Positions 1-8,379 of a stretch of 64,000 nt of DNA are shown here, in pieces. The stretch's first letter is position 1; the number at the start of each line of letters is the position of its first letter. Origin of the DNA: Pedobacter cryotolerans. Lineage in GTDB: Bacteria > Bacteroidota > Bacteroidia > Sphingobacteriales > Sphingobacteriaceae. The notes under the pieces are model-generated. The model was not told where the DNA came from. It made no database searches and saw only the letters and a list, made by a program, of their open reading frames with translations. The stretch covers positions 558,001-622,000 of the forward strand of contig NZ_SWBO01000001.1 of assembly GCF_005116475.1 (NCBI RefSeq), written 5' to 3'. The position numbers and the translations under genes are program-made.

Positions 1-85
1 CCGGACTAACAAAACCCGAAACCTTACCTGGGTTGGCCAAGGTATCTACAAATTCATTTCTTGGGATTTCAATTTCACGTATCAT
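1..85 (-). CDS. 5' end of an unidentified gene, cut by the window edge
   Basis: An ATG at 85-83 on the minus strand opens a frame that stays open to base 1. It encodes 28 residues beginning MIREIEIPRNEFVDTLANPG. Nothing in this short piece identifies the product. Two inverted repeats lie immediately upstream of the start (87-105 and 110-128), which suggests a regulated promoter. The call rests only on the open frame and the position of the start. Confidence 0.45.
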   Translation of the reverse strand, partial: MIREIEIPRNEFVDTLANPGKVSGFVSP

Positions 86-86
86 A

Positions 87-128
87 GCTAACAAAATTAG
101 TTAGCAATATTACTAAAAATATTAGTAA
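87..128. promoter_or_regulatory. pair of inverted repeats, possible operator
   Basis: GCTAAC and GTTAGC (87-92 and 100-105) form one inverted repeat around a 7-base spacer. TTACTAA and TTAGTAA (110-116 and 122-128) form a second around a 5-base spacer. Both lie between the start of the minus-strand gene at 85 and the plus-strand gene at 298, so they could be binding sites for a regulator. The sequence shows only the symmetry; the regulatory role is inferred. Confidence 0.35.
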
Positions 129-297
129 AATGTTTAAGCTAAATTAGTCACAAAATGTGAGTAACTTATGGTCGATATACTGCTAAAGAACTAGTACTTA
201 AGGGCTAGTATGTGAATATACTTGTTAAAGTAATTGAAATTAGGCAAATAAAAAATTATTTTTACTAATATAAGATTAACTAACTCACTGATATTTC

Positions 298-1731
298 ATG
301 GCAAAGCAATCTATCCCCCAAAAAAGTACTAAAAATTTTGTTGAACATTATAGAGCATTATTGCAACAAAAAAAGTCTTTTCTTAATCAAAACAAATATT
401 ACGCAATATTTATAGTTTTTGTATTGCCATGCTTAGGTTTTTGTATTATTCATCCAGATGTATTGATGAGTGTTTGGAGCAAGTTTAAGTCTAATGAATT
501 TGAGACCTTAAGCTTGTCAAAGAAAAACATTTTAAATAAAGATCTGAATACCATTTTCTCTACAAGTAATCTATATTACAGGCCACAGAGTGGTGATGTA
601 ATGGGAGAGGAAGAAGCCATAGATTATATCAAAATGAGTAATGATGAGATTGATATTAATATATCTCCCTTGACAAATCCATGTGGAACTAAATATATTA
701 TTCAAAATGTTAACTATGGTTCTGGTGTAGAAGTTCATCAAGTTTTACCAGTGCAAACATATCAACCTTCAGATCCAGCGAAATATCTAAACCAAAACGA
801 GTTGACAAACCTAACTTTTGAAGAAAATGTAAATGATAAATGTTTTATAAAAGCCGATGACGGTGAGGGGGTGGAAACTTTTAAAGTAGACAATCCTACT
901 CTTGTAGTAAAGATAAATAATAATTCTGGACGGAATATGCTCATTCATGATATAAGTGTAGTTGTTAAAAAAAGCAGAAAAAATTTGTACCCAAATTTGG
1001 TGTTTGGACTGGGTACTGCATTAAAACTGCCGATTTTTAATGAAGGTTTTGGCATTGCTAGAAATATCAAGATGACATTTAATCTGCAAAGTATTGATGA
1101 GCCCCTAAATTTTAAAGGTCCATTTAAACACATGCTCAAAATTGCTGAAGTTAAACCAACAGATGACGACTCCCATTTCTATGGAAACAGCGTTGAGCAG
1201 ACAATGAGACCATTCTTTAGGAAGGAGTTGGATATAGATAGATTAGAAAAATACGTTTATGATCTTGATAGTTTAGACAAATATTACAAAATGGGAGTTT
1301 TTGGTAAGTTTAAAAGAGGCGAAGGAAGAGTGGTAGGTTTAATGTCATTCGAAGGGCAATTGCCAGATGGTACTTGGAAACGAGAAACCGTTAAATTCAA
1401 TTTTATTACACTTTTATATCAATTGGAAGTTGGCGGTGATTATGCATCTGACTATCAGACAGTGCACAACATCAAAATTAGGCCAACAGAAAAGGAATAT
1501 AATTTAACTACAACAGTTGATGCTAGTATAGCGCCAAATTCAGCTGGAAAATTAAACCTTTCTTTTTTTAGTGGCGTAGCAGCATACCATTTATTTGATA
1601 TTAAAATTAACTATAACAATAAGGAAAGTATAGTTATTAAGAATGTTTTTTTAAATGAGGGGCGTGCTCACAGCGAGGAAACTTTAACTAAGAGTTACAA
1701 CAAAGTGGCTAAACTTTCAAAAACAAAATAA
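298..1731 (+). CDS. hypothetical single-pass membrane protein
   Basis: This is a 477-residue protein I cannot assign to a family. A basic, hydrophilic N-terminus is followed by one strongly hydrophobic segment at about residues 35-55 (around YAIFIVFVLPCLGFCIIHP). The rest is a long, mostly beta-rich polar region, so the likely topology is one membrane anchor and a large outside domain. No catalytic motif is visible. It stands alone: a divergent partial gene lies on its left and 400 bases without a convincing gene lie on its right. It starts with ATG directly after an AT-rich stretch, with no clear ribosome binding site. Confidence 0.7.
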   Translation: MAKQSIPQKSTKNFVEHYRALLQQKKSFLNQNKYYAIFIVFVLPCLGFCIIHPDVLMSVWSKFKSNEFETLSLSKKNILNKDLNTIFSTSNLYYRPQSGDVMGEEEAIDYIKMSNDEIDINISPLTNPCGTKYIIQNVNYGSGVEVHQVLPVQTYQPSDPAKYLNQNELTNLTFEENVNDKCFIKADDGEGVETFKVDNPTLVVKINNNSGRNMLIHDISVVVKKSRKNLYPNLVFGLGTALKLPIFNEGFGIARNIKMTFNLQSIDEPLNFKGPFKHMLKIAEVKPTDDDSHFYGNSVEQTMRPFFRKELDIDRLEKYVYDLDSLDKYYKMGVFGKFKRGEGRVVGLMSFEGQLPDGTWKRETVKFNFITLLYQLEVGGDYASDYQTVHNIKIRPTEKEYNLTTTVDASIAPNSAGKLNLSFFSGVAAYHLFDIKINYNNKESIVIKNVFLNEGRAHSEETLTKSYNKVAKLSKTK

Positions 1732-2132
1732 AAAAATAGACTTCAATTTTTGCCATTCTAAGGGGCATTCTTAGCTCTTTGCGTTTCCAATTATTTTCAT
1801 CTTTGGATGCAGTCTACCTTGCTTGAACCTACAACAAATGATGCCAATCAGTGATATTTATTTTTGCTTCATTCATAAATTAATGCAAGCATGCCGTTTT
1901 GTAAAGGTTTTTCAAGTGGGCTTTAAAATCCTTTGATGAACATCCGCAATGTCATGCAGAATTTTGTAAGAATGATGTTTAACATAACGTATAAATATTT
2001 GATGCATATAAATTTGACCCACAGACAAATCCTTTACTTTTTTCAGAATAAAAGATTATATTTATTTATAGTTAATAAAACTAAGTTAGCTAGTAATGAA
2101 GCCGATACCATATAATGTAAAAACTATAAACT
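1732..2132. other. intergenic stretch without a convincing gene
   Basis: These 401 bases separate two plus-strand genes. A 60-codon frame at 1933-2115 has an atypical composition for a protein and no recognisable motif. I see no strong terminator, RNA or repeat here. The last 100 bases are very AT-rich and probably contain the promoter of the next operon. Confidence 0.4.
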
Positions 2133-2345
2133 ATGGAGCCATTTGAAATAGAATTAACAGGTGTTTTATTTACCGTACAACCCCAAGAAAATGGGAACTT
2201 TAAAATTTTTGATGGCGCAAATTATTTAGGAGAGATTGAACCAATCATAAATGATGATACTTCGGTAAAATGGGTAACGGCAGATTTAATGGGTGCCGAT
2301 TTTGCAAACCAATTGGGTGAACTCATTGAAGAAAAAGAAATGTAA
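2133..2345 (+). CDS. small acidic hypothetical protein
   Basis: A 70-residue acidic protein beginning MEPFEIELTGVLFTVQP, with no signal peptide or membrane segment. It ends 12 bases before the phosphopantetheinyl transferase gene and probably shares its transcript. The alternating pattern of hydrophobic and polar residues suggests a small beta-sheet fold. I do not recognise a named family. Its reality is supported by its good start codon, its spacing to the next gene and a codon pattern like its neighbours. Confidence 0.6.
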   Translation: MEPFEIELTGVLFTVQPQENGNFKIFDGANYLGEIEPIINDDTSVKWVTADLMGADFANQLGELIEEKEM

Positions 2346-2357
2346 TCAATAATTAAA

Positions 2358-2885
2358 ATGATCGGAAATGATATTGTTGATTTGGCCAAGGCTGCTAAAG
2401 ACAGCAATTGGAAAAGAAAAGGTTATTTGAAAAAGGTGTTTACCTTGGGTGAACAAGAATTGATTTTTTCTTCAAAAGACCTTAATGTAATAGTTTGGCA
2501 ATTCTGGAGTATGAAGGAGGCAGCTTATAAAGCGATAGGTAGAAATACCAATTTGTTGTTTAATCCATTATTGTTTAATTGTGCGTTAAATGGGGAGGTT
2601 GATTACATGGAAGAAAGATTTTATTCAAAAACGGTTATGGATAGTACTAACCTGCATACGGTTGCCGCAAACAGCCAACAGTACCTTGATAAGATTTGCA
2701 CCCATTTATTGCCTAATACAACTGATTACCTTTCGGCTTTTAATTTAAAGCATTGTGATTTGGAATTAAAAAAAGATAAGAATGGCCTCCCTTTACTTTT
2801 GACTAAACAAGACGGATTAAAACATTTAGCTTCAGTTAGCCATCATGGGCATTACCTGGCAGTTGCTTACTTGAACTGCTCATGA
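2358..2885 (+). CDS. 4'-phosphopantetheinyl transferase superfamily protein
   Basis: A 175-residue enzyme of the AcpS/Sfp superfamily. These enzymes move the phosphopantetheine arm from coenzyme A to a serine of an acyl- or peptidyl-carrier protein. Two hallmarks are visible: the N-terminal metal-binding motif GNDIVDL (about residues 3-9) and the WSMKEAAYK motif (about residues 52-60), which holds the conserved Glu and Lys. The length fits a single-domain or short group enzyme. Which carrier protein it serves cannot be told, because no carrier or synthase gene is nearby. It follows a 70-residue hypothetical gene, probably in one operon. Confidence 0.85.
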   Translation: MIGNDIVDLAKAAKDSNWKRKGYLKKVFTLGEQELIFSSKDLNVIVWQFWSMKEAAYKAIGRNTNLLFNPLLFNCALNGEVDYMEERFYSKTVMDSTNLHTVAANSQQYLDKICTHLLPNTTDYLSAFNLKHCDLELKKDKNGLPLLLTKQDGLKHLASVSHHGHYLAVAYLNCS

Positions 2886-2968
2886 AAAAACGAGCAACTC
2901 TTTAAAATGCAATGATATACATGTGTTGTAGCTTTACTCAAATTAGGGGAAGCTACTATATCCCTTGG

Positions 2969-3295
2969 TCAGATTTCTTCTAGGGGATTCCAAAATAATT
3001 TTTTAAAATCTTTTACCTGATCGTTGATGATTATGATGCCTTCGCTTTCCAACAGCACTTGCATTTGGTTTGGGTTATCGAAATGGTGTTTGCCTGTAAG
3101 TAGGCCAATATGGTTAACGACCCTATGGGCTGGCACATCTAATCGTGGATCGTGAGCATGCATCATTGCGGTGCCAACCATTCTTGAAGAACGTGCTGCG
3201 CCTAGTGCCTTGGCAATAGCACCATAGGTAGTAACTCTACCTTTTGGGATCAATTTTGTAATCTGGTGGACCTGTTCATAGAATGAAGGCTGCAT
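2969..3295 (-). CDS. alkyltransferase-like (ATL) DNA repair protein, MGMT family
   Basis: About 108 residues, equivalent to the DNA-binding C-terminal domain of O6-alkylguanine-DNA alkyltransferase. The helix-turn-helix region PKGRVTTYGAIAKALG is clear. The active-site motif, normally PCHRV, reads PAHRVV, so the alkyl-accepting cysteine is replaced by alanine. In known ATL proteins this substitution removes the transfer activity but keeps binding to alkylated bases, which flags the lesion for nucleotide excision repair. The frame opens at a TTG at 3313, but the ATG at 3295 (MQPSFYEQ) fits family starts better. It is convergent with the upstream transferase gene. Confidence 0.85.
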   Translation of the reverse strand: MQPSFYEQVHQITKLIPKGRVTTYGAIAKALGAARSSRMVGTAMMHAHDPRLDVPAHRVVNHIGLLTGKHHFDNPNQMQVLLESEGIIIINDQVKDFKKLFWNPLEEI

Positions 3296-3382
3296 AATGC
3301 AAATATACCTCAAGAAAAGGTTAATACCTAAACAAGCTAAAGGAGCGTTTTATATTATTAACAACTTAATGTACTGCACGTA

Positions 3383-3667
3383 TTATGGGTCTTTTTTGAT
3401 GATGTGCTTATAGCCAGCAAGCCTCCTGATCCCTGTAAATTTGTACATATTACCAACTGCTATCTTTGGGTTTAAATCTTTTTTCCAAACATGGATAATG
3501 GTCTCACCAATATACACCCATGTTAAGTTTTCACCCCTGTAGTTAGAATTTGTTATTTTGGTGATCATACCTGTAATTGATTTCTTTTTGTTGCCATACG
3601 TAAAATATTGATAAACTTTATATTTCTTTTGGGCATTGAGGTTGTTTGCAATGCTACAAAATAGCAA
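3383..3667 (-). CDS. small secreted hypothetical protein, start region apparently frameshifted
   Basis: A basic, lysine- and tyrosine-rich protein of about 94 residues with no recognised family. The frame has only a TTG start at 3667, which leaves half a signal peptide (LLFCSIANNLNAQ). The codons further upstream in the same frame extend it into a typical signal peptide (KTIYNILLCALLFCS). The only ATG in the right place, at 3701-3699, is out of frame by one base because of a run of five A. The gene was probably a secreted protein starting at 3701 that is either frameshifted or misread in the homopolymer. The mature part resembles the small OB-fold-like secreted protein at 4111, but that comparison is weak. 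Confidence 0.55.
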   Translation of the reverse strand: MLFCSIANNLNAQKKYKVYQYFTYGNKKKSITGMITKITNSNYRGENLTWVYIGETIIHVWKKDLNPKIAVGNMYKFTGIRRLAGYKHIIKKDP

Positions 3668-3869
3668 AGCACAAAGTAAGATGTTGTAAATGGTTTTTCA
3701 TTTAGGTAATACAACCTATGAGAATATGATGCCGATTGATGTATTGGCTCTTAAACCTAGTTTTAGCTTATTTGATGTGGAATTGTGCAATAGAATTTAG
3801 TGGGATTGTGGAGGAATTTACTCGTTGATGCCTAGTGATAAATCATAGAGGATATGCTAAAATTGCGCC

Positions 3870-4079
3870 ATGAAAATTGATGAATTAGAGCAATGGTTTA
3901 AAAATGTAGAATTACCAACTGCACCCTTATATTTAAATCCTGCCACCAAAATTAACGATGTGGAATTATTTTTGGAAAGTCATTTCTCGCCGTTACGTAA
4001 CGAACAAATCACCACGATTAGCCAGCCATTGTTAGATCGTTTGTTGGCTTTCAAATTATTGGTTGAATCAAACTTGTAG
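3870..4079 (+). CDS. small hypothetical protein
   Basis: A 69-residue protein beginning MKIDELEQWFKNVELP and containing the pattern LNPATKINDVELFLESHF. It has no signal peptide and is probably a small helical cytoplasmic protein. Similar short proteins with an N-terminal EELEQWF-like start are common in Sphingobacteriaceae and may correspond to the DUF6965 family, though I am not certain of that name. It sits 31 bases before a secreted protein gene on the same strand. Confidence 0.6.
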   Translation: MKIDELEQWFKNVELPTAPLYLNPATKINDVELFLESHFSPLRNEQITTISQPLLDRLLAFKLLVESNL

Positions 4080-4110
4080 TTAACCTCATATTTAATTGTT
4101 AAATTTAGCT

Positions 4111-4461
4111 ATGAAAAAACTTTACTCATTAGCACTTCTACAATTGATTTGCATAGCAGCTAAAAGCCAAAGCAAAATTGAAATTGTAGCGGTTGATAAA
4201 TACATTGGCGAAACTGTAACGATTTGCGATTCTGTGTACACCACCAGAGCGCTTGGTGGCTTAACGCTCATTAATATGGGCGCTGCTTTTCCTAAACAAT
4301 TATTAACCGTTGTAATTTATAAAGCAGACTTAGCGAAATTTAATGAACCGGAAAAAACCTATTTAAACAAAAAGGTTTGTGTTACGGGTAAATTGGTTTT
4401 GTACAATGATAAACCTCAAATTGTTTTGAATGAAGTTAAGCAAATTAATGTTGATAAATAA
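4111..4461 (+). CDS. small secreted protein with OB-fold-like domain
   Basis: A 116-residue protein with a signal peptide (MKKLYSLALLQLICIAAKSQ, cleavage near residue 20). The mature part has the pattern TVTICDSVYTTRA, then a block rich in beta-strands, then KVCVTGKLVLYNDKPQIVL. This GKL...YxxKPQIV ending is typical of short bacterial OB-fold proteins related to nucleic-acid-binding domains. A periplasmic or secreted role is likely; no enzymatic motif is visible. An upstream TTG at 4096 is possible, but the ATG at 4111 gives a proper signal sequence. Confidence 0.7.
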   Translation: MKKLYSLALLQLICIAAKSQSKIEIVAVDKYIGETVTICDSVYTTRALGGLTLINMGAAFPKQLLTVVIYKADLAKFNEPEKTYLNKKVCVTGKLVLYNDKPQIVLNEVKQINVDK

Positions 4462-4490
4462 CACTATATAAAACTTTAGAAAGGGTTTGT

Positions 4491-4511
4491 AAGGGGATTG
4501 CAAAGCCCCTT
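4491..4511. terminator. stem-loop between convergent genes
   Basis: AAGGGG at 4491-4496 pairs with CCCCTT at 4506-4511, and the loop contains the self-complementary TTGCAA. It lies 30 bases after the secreted protein gene and downstream of the minus-strand ATPase gene. There is no clear T-run, so intrinsic termination is only possible. Confidence 0.35.
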
Positions 4512-4742
4512 GATAGAGAGTACGAAATGCCTTTTAGAACATCTCAAACAGCCTAATTATTAAGACAAAGCAACCTTTATTAAATGATAAATCAATCTGG
4601 TGAATAAATTTACCCATTTTACAGCGGGTATAATACAGGCTATACCAAACAGCATAGACAAATACTAATTAATAAAAGTTAGGTTTGTTTTTACAAGCAA
4701 CAAGATTGCATTAGCGAACTTTAATCAAAGCCAAAAAATTAT

Positions 4743-6569
4743 TTATGCATTCACTAATTCTTGCGGTAGTAAATCTCGGACAATTTGTTTTATATCATTG
4801 TTTTTTGATAAATATTTAAGTACAAAGTCAGTGTATTCAGGCTTTGAGAAGTTTCGCTCTACAATACGTTTTAGCCCTTTGTTATTATAAATTGAGATAG
4901 CTGCATTATAATCATTACGCTTGATAATATCTTCAATGTAAGTTAAACGTTCTTCGAACCATCGTTTAATTTCAATTTTGGTGTTAAAATCTATGAAATT
5001 CACTTCAATACTTTCTAAAGAATTTGCTTTACTTACATGAGATTCATTAAAGAAATTATTTATCTTACAACTAACGAATCTTGATGCTTGTAATATTTTT
5101 TCTTTTTCAAGTTCCTTTAGTACTTCATCCATGATATGTAAGACTTTGCTTTCCTTAAAGAAAATAGGTGCCAGTTGTAAGAGAAGTTTTTCATGAAGGA
5201 ACAGGTTTTCAACCTCAGCTAACTTAAGACTAAAGATGTTATCTAGCTTAAGTTTCTCAAGCCTAGTAAAACAATGATGGTCTGCGTCAATAATACCGTA
5301 AGCTTTTGTATTAACATTAGGGATCGTATTATAAGCTTTTGTGAAATTAATTACATTTAAGCAACTCTCAACTGGCATAATTGTAAAGTTGGGCAATAGT
5401 GTCTGATATATGTTTTGGTCTATGCTATTTTTTGTTCCCTCGCAAAAAAGAATAGGTATTCTGCTCCCCAAAAGTTCTAGCATTAGCTTTTCTGGTATTA
5501 GGTTCTCTGGGATTCTTTTTATATCCCATAGGTTTGGGTATACAAATGACTTCAGCCAAACTTTTGCTGCCGTATTTCTGGTTACTGCGAAGTCTAAGTC
5601 GTGAGTTAGATAGATAAAAGTGCAATCTTGCCTATATATTTCTAAAATATTCCAAATTTTAGAAATAATTGTTTTATGCAAGTACATTTCTGGTTCATCA
5701 ATTATAATGAACCCATTTTTGGGTGCTTGGATTACCTGTGATATTAAATAAAGAGCAGATTTTTCACCCTCACTTAGTTTTAAAGGATCATAAGATTCTT
5801 CCTGATCATAGACTTTTAATTTTATGCCATCAACCAATCTTAATGAACGATGATCAAAAATTTCATTCCATATTTGTAATGTTATTTCAAGTTCTGATAA
5901 AACACGACTTTCTGATGCATCATTAAGTCTGTTAACAGCATAATTGCAATGTTTAGCCACGAGGTTTCCTAATACAAAACCAAATTCTTCTTTTATTTCT
6001 AAAAAGTCGTCAATATCTTTGAATGTCCTAGACTTTTTATTCATGTCTGTCCATCGTTTATCACTTTTTTCTGGACTTGGTATATTATCAATTTCAGGAA
6101 TAAATAACACACGTTGCGCAGATATTACTAAGCCATTGTTGTTCAGACTGCTTCTTAGATTATCTGCAAGAGAGGTTTTTCCGCTTCCATTTGCGCCAAC
6201 TGCTACGACGTTATTGTTGAAATAACCAAATTGTTCGTAGAAAGAAATATTGAACTCAAGCTGCTTTAATCTAGAAATGATAACTTCATATTGCTCAATG
6301 AATTGATCGATAAATATTCTTTTTTCTTCATTGTTGAGATTTTCAAGGGGTTTTTGGATTATAGGTAAAGATTCAAGAAAAATATGATATGAGGAAATAA
6401 TTGTTTGCATAAAATTATACTCTTCACTATTTTTTGCACGTATAAGGTGTAAGTCCATAATAACCTTACGCCAATTATCTATTGCTTCAAATTCAATATT
6501 TTCTGGCTTTAATTCTAGACATATATGATAAATATCGGAGATGAGTTTAGATGCTAATTTAAGTTCCAT
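4743..6569 (-). CDS. AAA/ABC-type ATPase fused to a TOPRIM-like DUF4435 domain
   Basis: A 608-residue predicted defence protein. Residues 1-115 are helical. The ATPase core follows: Walker A GANGSGKT (125-132), ABC signature LSEGEKSALYL (265-275), Walker B FIIIDEPE (287-294) and the THD loop (322-324). The C-terminal part has TOPRIM-like signals: FCEG (E377), DAD (D428 and D430) and a downstream LKLAEVENLF acidic motif, as in DUF4435. Fusions and pairs of this kind occur in OLD-type nucleases and in PARIS (AriA ATPase plus AriB DUF4435 nuclease), where phage proteins trigger abortive infection. It lies 188 bases downstream of the metallopeptidase gene on the same strand. A RecF-like repair role is the main alternative. 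Confidence 0.8.
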   Translation of the reverse strand: MELKLASKLISDIYHICLELKPENIEFEAIDNWRKVIMDLHLIRAKNSEEYNFMQTIISSYHIFLESLPIIQKPLENLNNEEKRIFIDQFIEQYEVIISRLKQLEFNISFYEQFGYFNNNVVAVGANGSGKTSLADNLRSSLNNNGLVISAQRVLFIPEIDNIPSPEKSDKRWTDMNKKSRTFKDIDDFLEIKEEFGFVLGNLVAKHCNYAVNRLNDASESRVLSELEITLQIWNEIFDHRSLRLVDGIKLKVYDQEESYDPLKLSEGEKSALYLISQVIQAPKNGFIIIDEPEMYLHKTIISKIWNILEIYRQDCTFIYLTHDLDFAVTRNTAAKVWLKSFVYPNLWDIKRIPENLIPEKLMLELLGSRIPILFCEGTKNSIDQNIYQTLLPNFTIMPVESCLNVINFTKAYNTIPNVNTKAYGIIDADHHCFTRLEKLKLDNIFSLKLAEVENLFLHEKLLLQLAPIFFKESKVLHIMDEVLKELEKEKILQASRFVSCKINNFFNESHVSKANSLESIEVNFIDFNTKIEIKRWFEERLTYIEDIIKRNDYNAAISIYNNKGLKRIVERNFSKPEYTDFVLKYLSKNNDIKQIVRDLLPQELVNA

Positions 6570-6576
6570 AAAAAGG

Positions 6577-6635
6577 CGCTCATCAGAATTGATTTTGAAT
6601 TTTATTAACCTTTTCCGGTTTTATAGAGATGAGCG
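6577..6635 (-). promoter_or_regulatory. inverted repeat in the leader of the ATPase gene
   Basis: CGCTCATC at 6577-6584 and GATGAGCG at 6628-6635 are exact reverse complements around a 43-base loop. They lie directly upstream of the ATPase start at 6569. They could form a hairpin in the leader RNA or a split operator. Only the symmetry is seen. Confidence 0.35.
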
Positions 6636-6757
6636 TAAGTAAATATAGTTATCTTTTTTATAAGCACAAATGCCACACATTAATTTAAAACATCAAATTG
6701 AATATACATAACTATTAGATGTGAAATATGTACGCTGATATCGCAATTTTTAAATCA

Positions 6758-7852
6758 TTAATATGGTTCTGTTTTTTTTAGCAAAGATTCTATTTCTAAA
6801 AACTTGTGATAAATATTGCCATAGTGTTCCATAGTCCCTGGATCTAAGGCTTTAGTATCGTGTTCAAAAGAAGGTATTTGTAAAGAAATTTTACTAAATG
6901 CTATTTCAGCCTCATTATTTGCATGAAAAAATATCTCTCTCACCTCATTTTCAGGAACCATGCTTTTTTCTTTAATATAATTATTTATAAATACTAAAGC
7001 AGCATATAAACGTACATGGGCAGGCGGATTTTTTTTCTCGGATAAATTATCAATATCCCAATCAAAATTTCCGAAGATTCTAAATGAACAACTTATAGCA
7101 AAACAGGTTAAAAAGATAGCATTTTGATTGTTAGTGTAGCAAATTGTTAATTCACCTAATTTACCCTTGTTCTCTAACAAATGCGTTAAGTGAGAGAACA
7201 AGCCATAAATTGCAAAGGCATCAGCATCTATTTCAAAGCCCTGTAAAATAATATTTTCATCATTAGGATTAACTAATTTTACCGTCTCAGCATTTTTGAA
7301 CATAAAATACTTTTCTTTAAAGGCTAGATGGCCTTTTGATATGTGTGCATATTCGTGTAATATGGTCATGCGTAAAAAACTAAAAAATAAGGTTTCAGCT
7401 AGGGCACGCCTTATATCACAACGTGGGAAAATAGGTTCTTCGGAATAGTCCATTATAGTTCTCAAATCTCCTGTTTTTGCATCATATATCTTTTCATCAT
7501 ATTGTTCTGCTTTTACATTACCGTAATGAGGGAGAATTTCTGGATGGGACAGCATTCGATAAAACAAACTAAAAATGCCCAATATTGCACCAATATTAAC
7601 ACCAATAAAAAATTTACCATTAATTAGGGTGCTTTTTGCACTAATAGTTGTATCCTTAATTACATTAAAAATAACAGGTATATCTCTATGAGTTTGCTGA
7701 TTTAAAGACGTAATAACTGAGACACCAATTTCTAGGCAAGTTTCAATTAACTGCTTTGTATTTGTACCAGTGATATAGATACCCCCATATTTCGCAAAAA
7801 CCTGATTAAATTCTGATTCCTCTGTTGTGAGGGGTACGTCCCAATGTGCCAT
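6758..7852 (-). CDS. HExxH zinc metallopeptidase of unknown family, possibly Lit/U49-like
   Basis: About 364 residues with a clear zincin centre: HEYAHISKGH (zinc ligands at about 166 and 170 from the chosen start) and, 37 residues on, a third-ligand-like helix E-I-DADAFA (about 207-214). The spacing resembles membrane-free gluzincin-like proteases. The phage-exclusion protease Lit (U49), which cleaves EF-Tu, has a similar layout, but the match is too short to be sure. There is no signal peptide. The frame opens at TTG 7861, but the ATG at 7852 (MAHWDVPL) is the better start. Its position just upstream of the ATPase-TOPRIM gene suggests one operon and a shared role, possibly in phage defence. 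Confidence 0.7.
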   Translation of the reverse strand: MAHWDVPLTTEESEFNQVFAKYGGIYITGTNTKQLIETCLEIGVSVITSLNQQTHRDIPVIFNVIKDTTISAKSTLINGKFFIGVNIGAILGIFSLFYRMLSHPEILPHYGNVKAEQYDEKIYDAKTGDLRTIMDYSEEPIFPRCDIRRALAETLFFSFLRMTILHEYAHISKGHLAFKEKYFMFKNAETVKLVNPNDENIILQGFEIDADAFAIYGLFSHLTHLLENKGKLGELTICYTNNQNAIFLTCFAISCSFRIFGNFDWDIDNLSEKKNPPAHVRLYAALVFINNYIKEKSMVPENEVREIFFHANNEAEIAFSKISLQIPSFEHDTKALDPGTMEHYGNIYHKFLEIESLLKKTEPY

Positions 7853-8063
7853 ATTTTTCAATTTAATGTCTTAATCTGATCACCTTTTAGCTTTTTGTAA
7901 AAGATGGACTGCAGTAATGGTAGCCTAGTAATATAAAAAACTCTATGCGAAGTGTTCATGCCAACGTTTATCTCAAACCCAATTCCAATTATATAAAATA
8001 TTTGCCTAGGTGTATGGGCTGACCTCTGAGTTTTTAGTAAGGCGAATATATTAAAAAAACAGA

Positions 8064-8088
8064 TGGTGATTAGTAATTATCACCAGTT
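8064..8088. other. small stem-loop upstream of a short membrane protein gene
   Basis: GGTGAT and ATCACC form a 6-bp stem about 75 bases upstream of the 48-residue gene. The surrounding 307 bases (7853-8159) hold no other gene. It may be a leader structure or a terminator; nothing decides between these. Confidence 0.25.
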
Positions 8089-8159
8089 TAAGGTAAATTC
8101 ACTTTATACTTTGCTATATCATACCCATTGTTTAAAAACAAATTTTAAACAAGATTAAA

Positions 8160-8306
8160 ATGAATAAACTAAAAAATGCGCTATCAGATTTGTTTTCTCT
8201 GCTAGTGCCAAAAGAAAACAACGGAATTTACTCTTGGGGTGAATTGGTTATTGGTATTGTACTAATTGGGATGCTTGCTTTTGCATTTACGCTTTTTGGT
8301 AATTAA
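8160..8306 (+). CDS. 48-residue single-pass membrane protein
   Basis: A short frame from ATG at 8160 to TAA at 8306. Residues 1-25 are polar (MNKLKNALSDLFSLLVPKEN), and residues about 27-45 form one hydrophobic helix (GELVIGIVLIGMLAFAFTLF). It lies between the metallopeptidase and the XRE regulator, on the opposite strand from both. Small membrane proteins are common partners in toxin and abortive-infection loci, but nothing in the sequence shows a function. Reality is supported by the clean hydrophobic pattern and good start. Confidence 0.5.
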   Translation: MNKLKNALSDLFSLLVPKENNGIYSWGELVIGIVLIGMLAFAFTLFGN

Positions 8307-8379
8307 TGATTGGATTGTTTTGGGAAATTTGATACATTGCGTAAACATTTTGTAACAAAATGTATATGGGTTTCTTATA

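Noticed and set aside
1933..2115. 60-codon frame in the gap before the phosphopantetheinyl transferase operon
   Set aside because: Composition is rich in M, F, Y and N as expected from translated AT-rich non-coding DNA, with no motif and no close gene partner.
5410..6225. several frames antisense to the ATPase-TOPRIM gene
   Set aside because: They are shadows of a long gene with intact ATPase motifs.
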